Assembly (NCBI GenBank): GCA_049509675.1 | Contig: JBEKZQ010000335.1 | Location: 1 to 7,026 of the forward strand | Source of the DNA: JBEKZQ01 sp049509675 | GTDB taxonomy: Bacteria > Planctomycetota > Planctomycetia > Pirellulales > Thermoguttaceae | DNA: 7,026 nt | Reading direction: 5' to 3' | In this document: piece after piece, positions 6,846-7,026 of the stretch | How positions within the stretch are numbered: the first letter of the stretch is position 1 | How the letters are laid out: the number at the start of each line of letters is the position of its first letter | Program-made: the position numbers and the translations under genes | The notes under the pieces: generated by a model | Databases searched by the model: none | What the model was told of the DNA's origin: nothing | The model's input: only the letters and a program-made list of their open reading frames with translations

Positions 6846-6862
6846 CACTGGCTTTGCCAGTG
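6846..6862. repeat. REP-like palindrome, complete copy
   Basis: CACTGGC (6846-6852), loop TTT, GCCAGTG (6856-6862) is a perfect 7-bp stem with a 3-nt loop. On the plus strand GTGC precedes it and TTCTTTC follows. Its strict symmetry and intergenic position fit a REP-type element. From memory, related CACTGGC/GCCAGTG hairpins recur between genes in planctomycetes, which I could not check. The pyrimidine-rich tail also allows a weak plus-strand terminator, though no plus-strand gene ends here. Confidence 0.6.
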
Positions 6863-7014
6863 TTCTTTCGGAGGGCTCTTGCGGCGAGCAGTGGCGTGCG
6901 AGGGAGGTCAACCGCCCACCGCTGCTCCACCCTGCGATTACGCTCCATGTTCGCCGACGAACGACGCGGGCAGGTTTGCGGCGTTCAATGCTGCAAGAAA
7001 ACGGCATGGAAGAG

Positions 7015-7026
7015 CACTGGCGGAGC
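7015..7026. repeat. REP-like palindrome, second copy truncated by the window end
   Basis: AGAGCACTGGCGGAGC at 7011-7026 parallels the reverse complement of the first copy (AGAACACTGGCAAAGC), differing at 3 of 16 positions. It holds the full left arm CACTGGC, a GGA loop in place of AAA, and the first two bases of the right arm. The copy is thus inverted relative to the one at 6846-6862. The remaining arm lies outside the window. Confidence 0.5.

Larger units (their letters stand above)
6566..7026. other. 461-nt intergenic region upstream of the TonB receptor
   Basis: No open frame here looks like a protein: the longest on the minus strand (7007-6687) encodes an Arg-rich, low-complexity 106-aa product with no recognisable motif. 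On the minus strand a TAAAAT (6730-6725) could serve as a -10 box, but no matching -35 element is present, so the receptor promoter is unassigned. The stretch GCGCGC (6734-6739), 9 nt, GCGCGC (6749-6754) can fold but may simply reflect GC richness. Two copies of a CACTGGC/GCCAGTG palindrome lie in the right half and are listed separately. Confidence 0.5.

Noticed and set aside
6687..7007. Minus-strand 106-codon open frame upstream of the receptor
   Set aside because: It is Arg-rich and shows no domain or ribosome site; it also runs through the REP-like palindrome.

Overview
The window is GC-rich bacterial chromosome. Four complete genes all read on the minus strand, right to left. The TonB receptor plug sequence, the YfiR protein with CHASE8-kinase architecture, and the hybrid kinase with an unusual N-terminal receiver together suggest a Planctomycetota genome, perhaps Pirellulales. 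That assignment rests on recall of family resemblance and no marker gene confirms it.

Layout in transcription order (right to left). Positions 6566-7026 hold no convincing gene. They contain one perfect 7-bp palindrome with a 3-nt loop (6846-6862) and the start of a second, oppositely oriented copy cut by the window end (7015-7026); both look like REP elements. Next come a 704-aa TonB-dependent outer-membrane receptor (6565-4451), a 190-nt gap, and a small secreted YfiR/DUF4154 protein (4260-3682, GTG start preferred). Three bases later comes a membrane histidine kinase with a CHASE8 periplasmic domain (3678-1972). It overlaps by 14 nt a cytoplasmic hybrid kinase of layout receiver, HisKA, HATPase, receiver (1985-132). 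At the left edge are the first 17 codons of a REP-associated tyrosine transposase (RAYT, Y1 family), reading off the window (53-1), with a strong sigma70-type promoter so close that the mRNA would be nearly leaderless.

How the genes may work together (inference). In Pseudomonas, periplasmic YfiR restrains the CHASE8-containing diguanylate cyclase YfiN, and the outer-membrane lipoprotein YfiB sequesters YfiR. Here the same periplasmic parts are present, but the CHASE8 sensor drives a histidine kinase instead of a GGDEF domain, and the outer-membrane gene is a TonB receptor instead of YfiB. The locus can be read as an envelope-sensing relay: receptor state or ligand, then YfiR, then the CHASE8 kinase, then the hybrid kinase. 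No DNA-binding, GGDEF or HPt output is encoded, so the final output must lie elsewhere. The RAYT fragment and the REP-like palindromes flank this locus on opposite sides and may be functionally related to each other.
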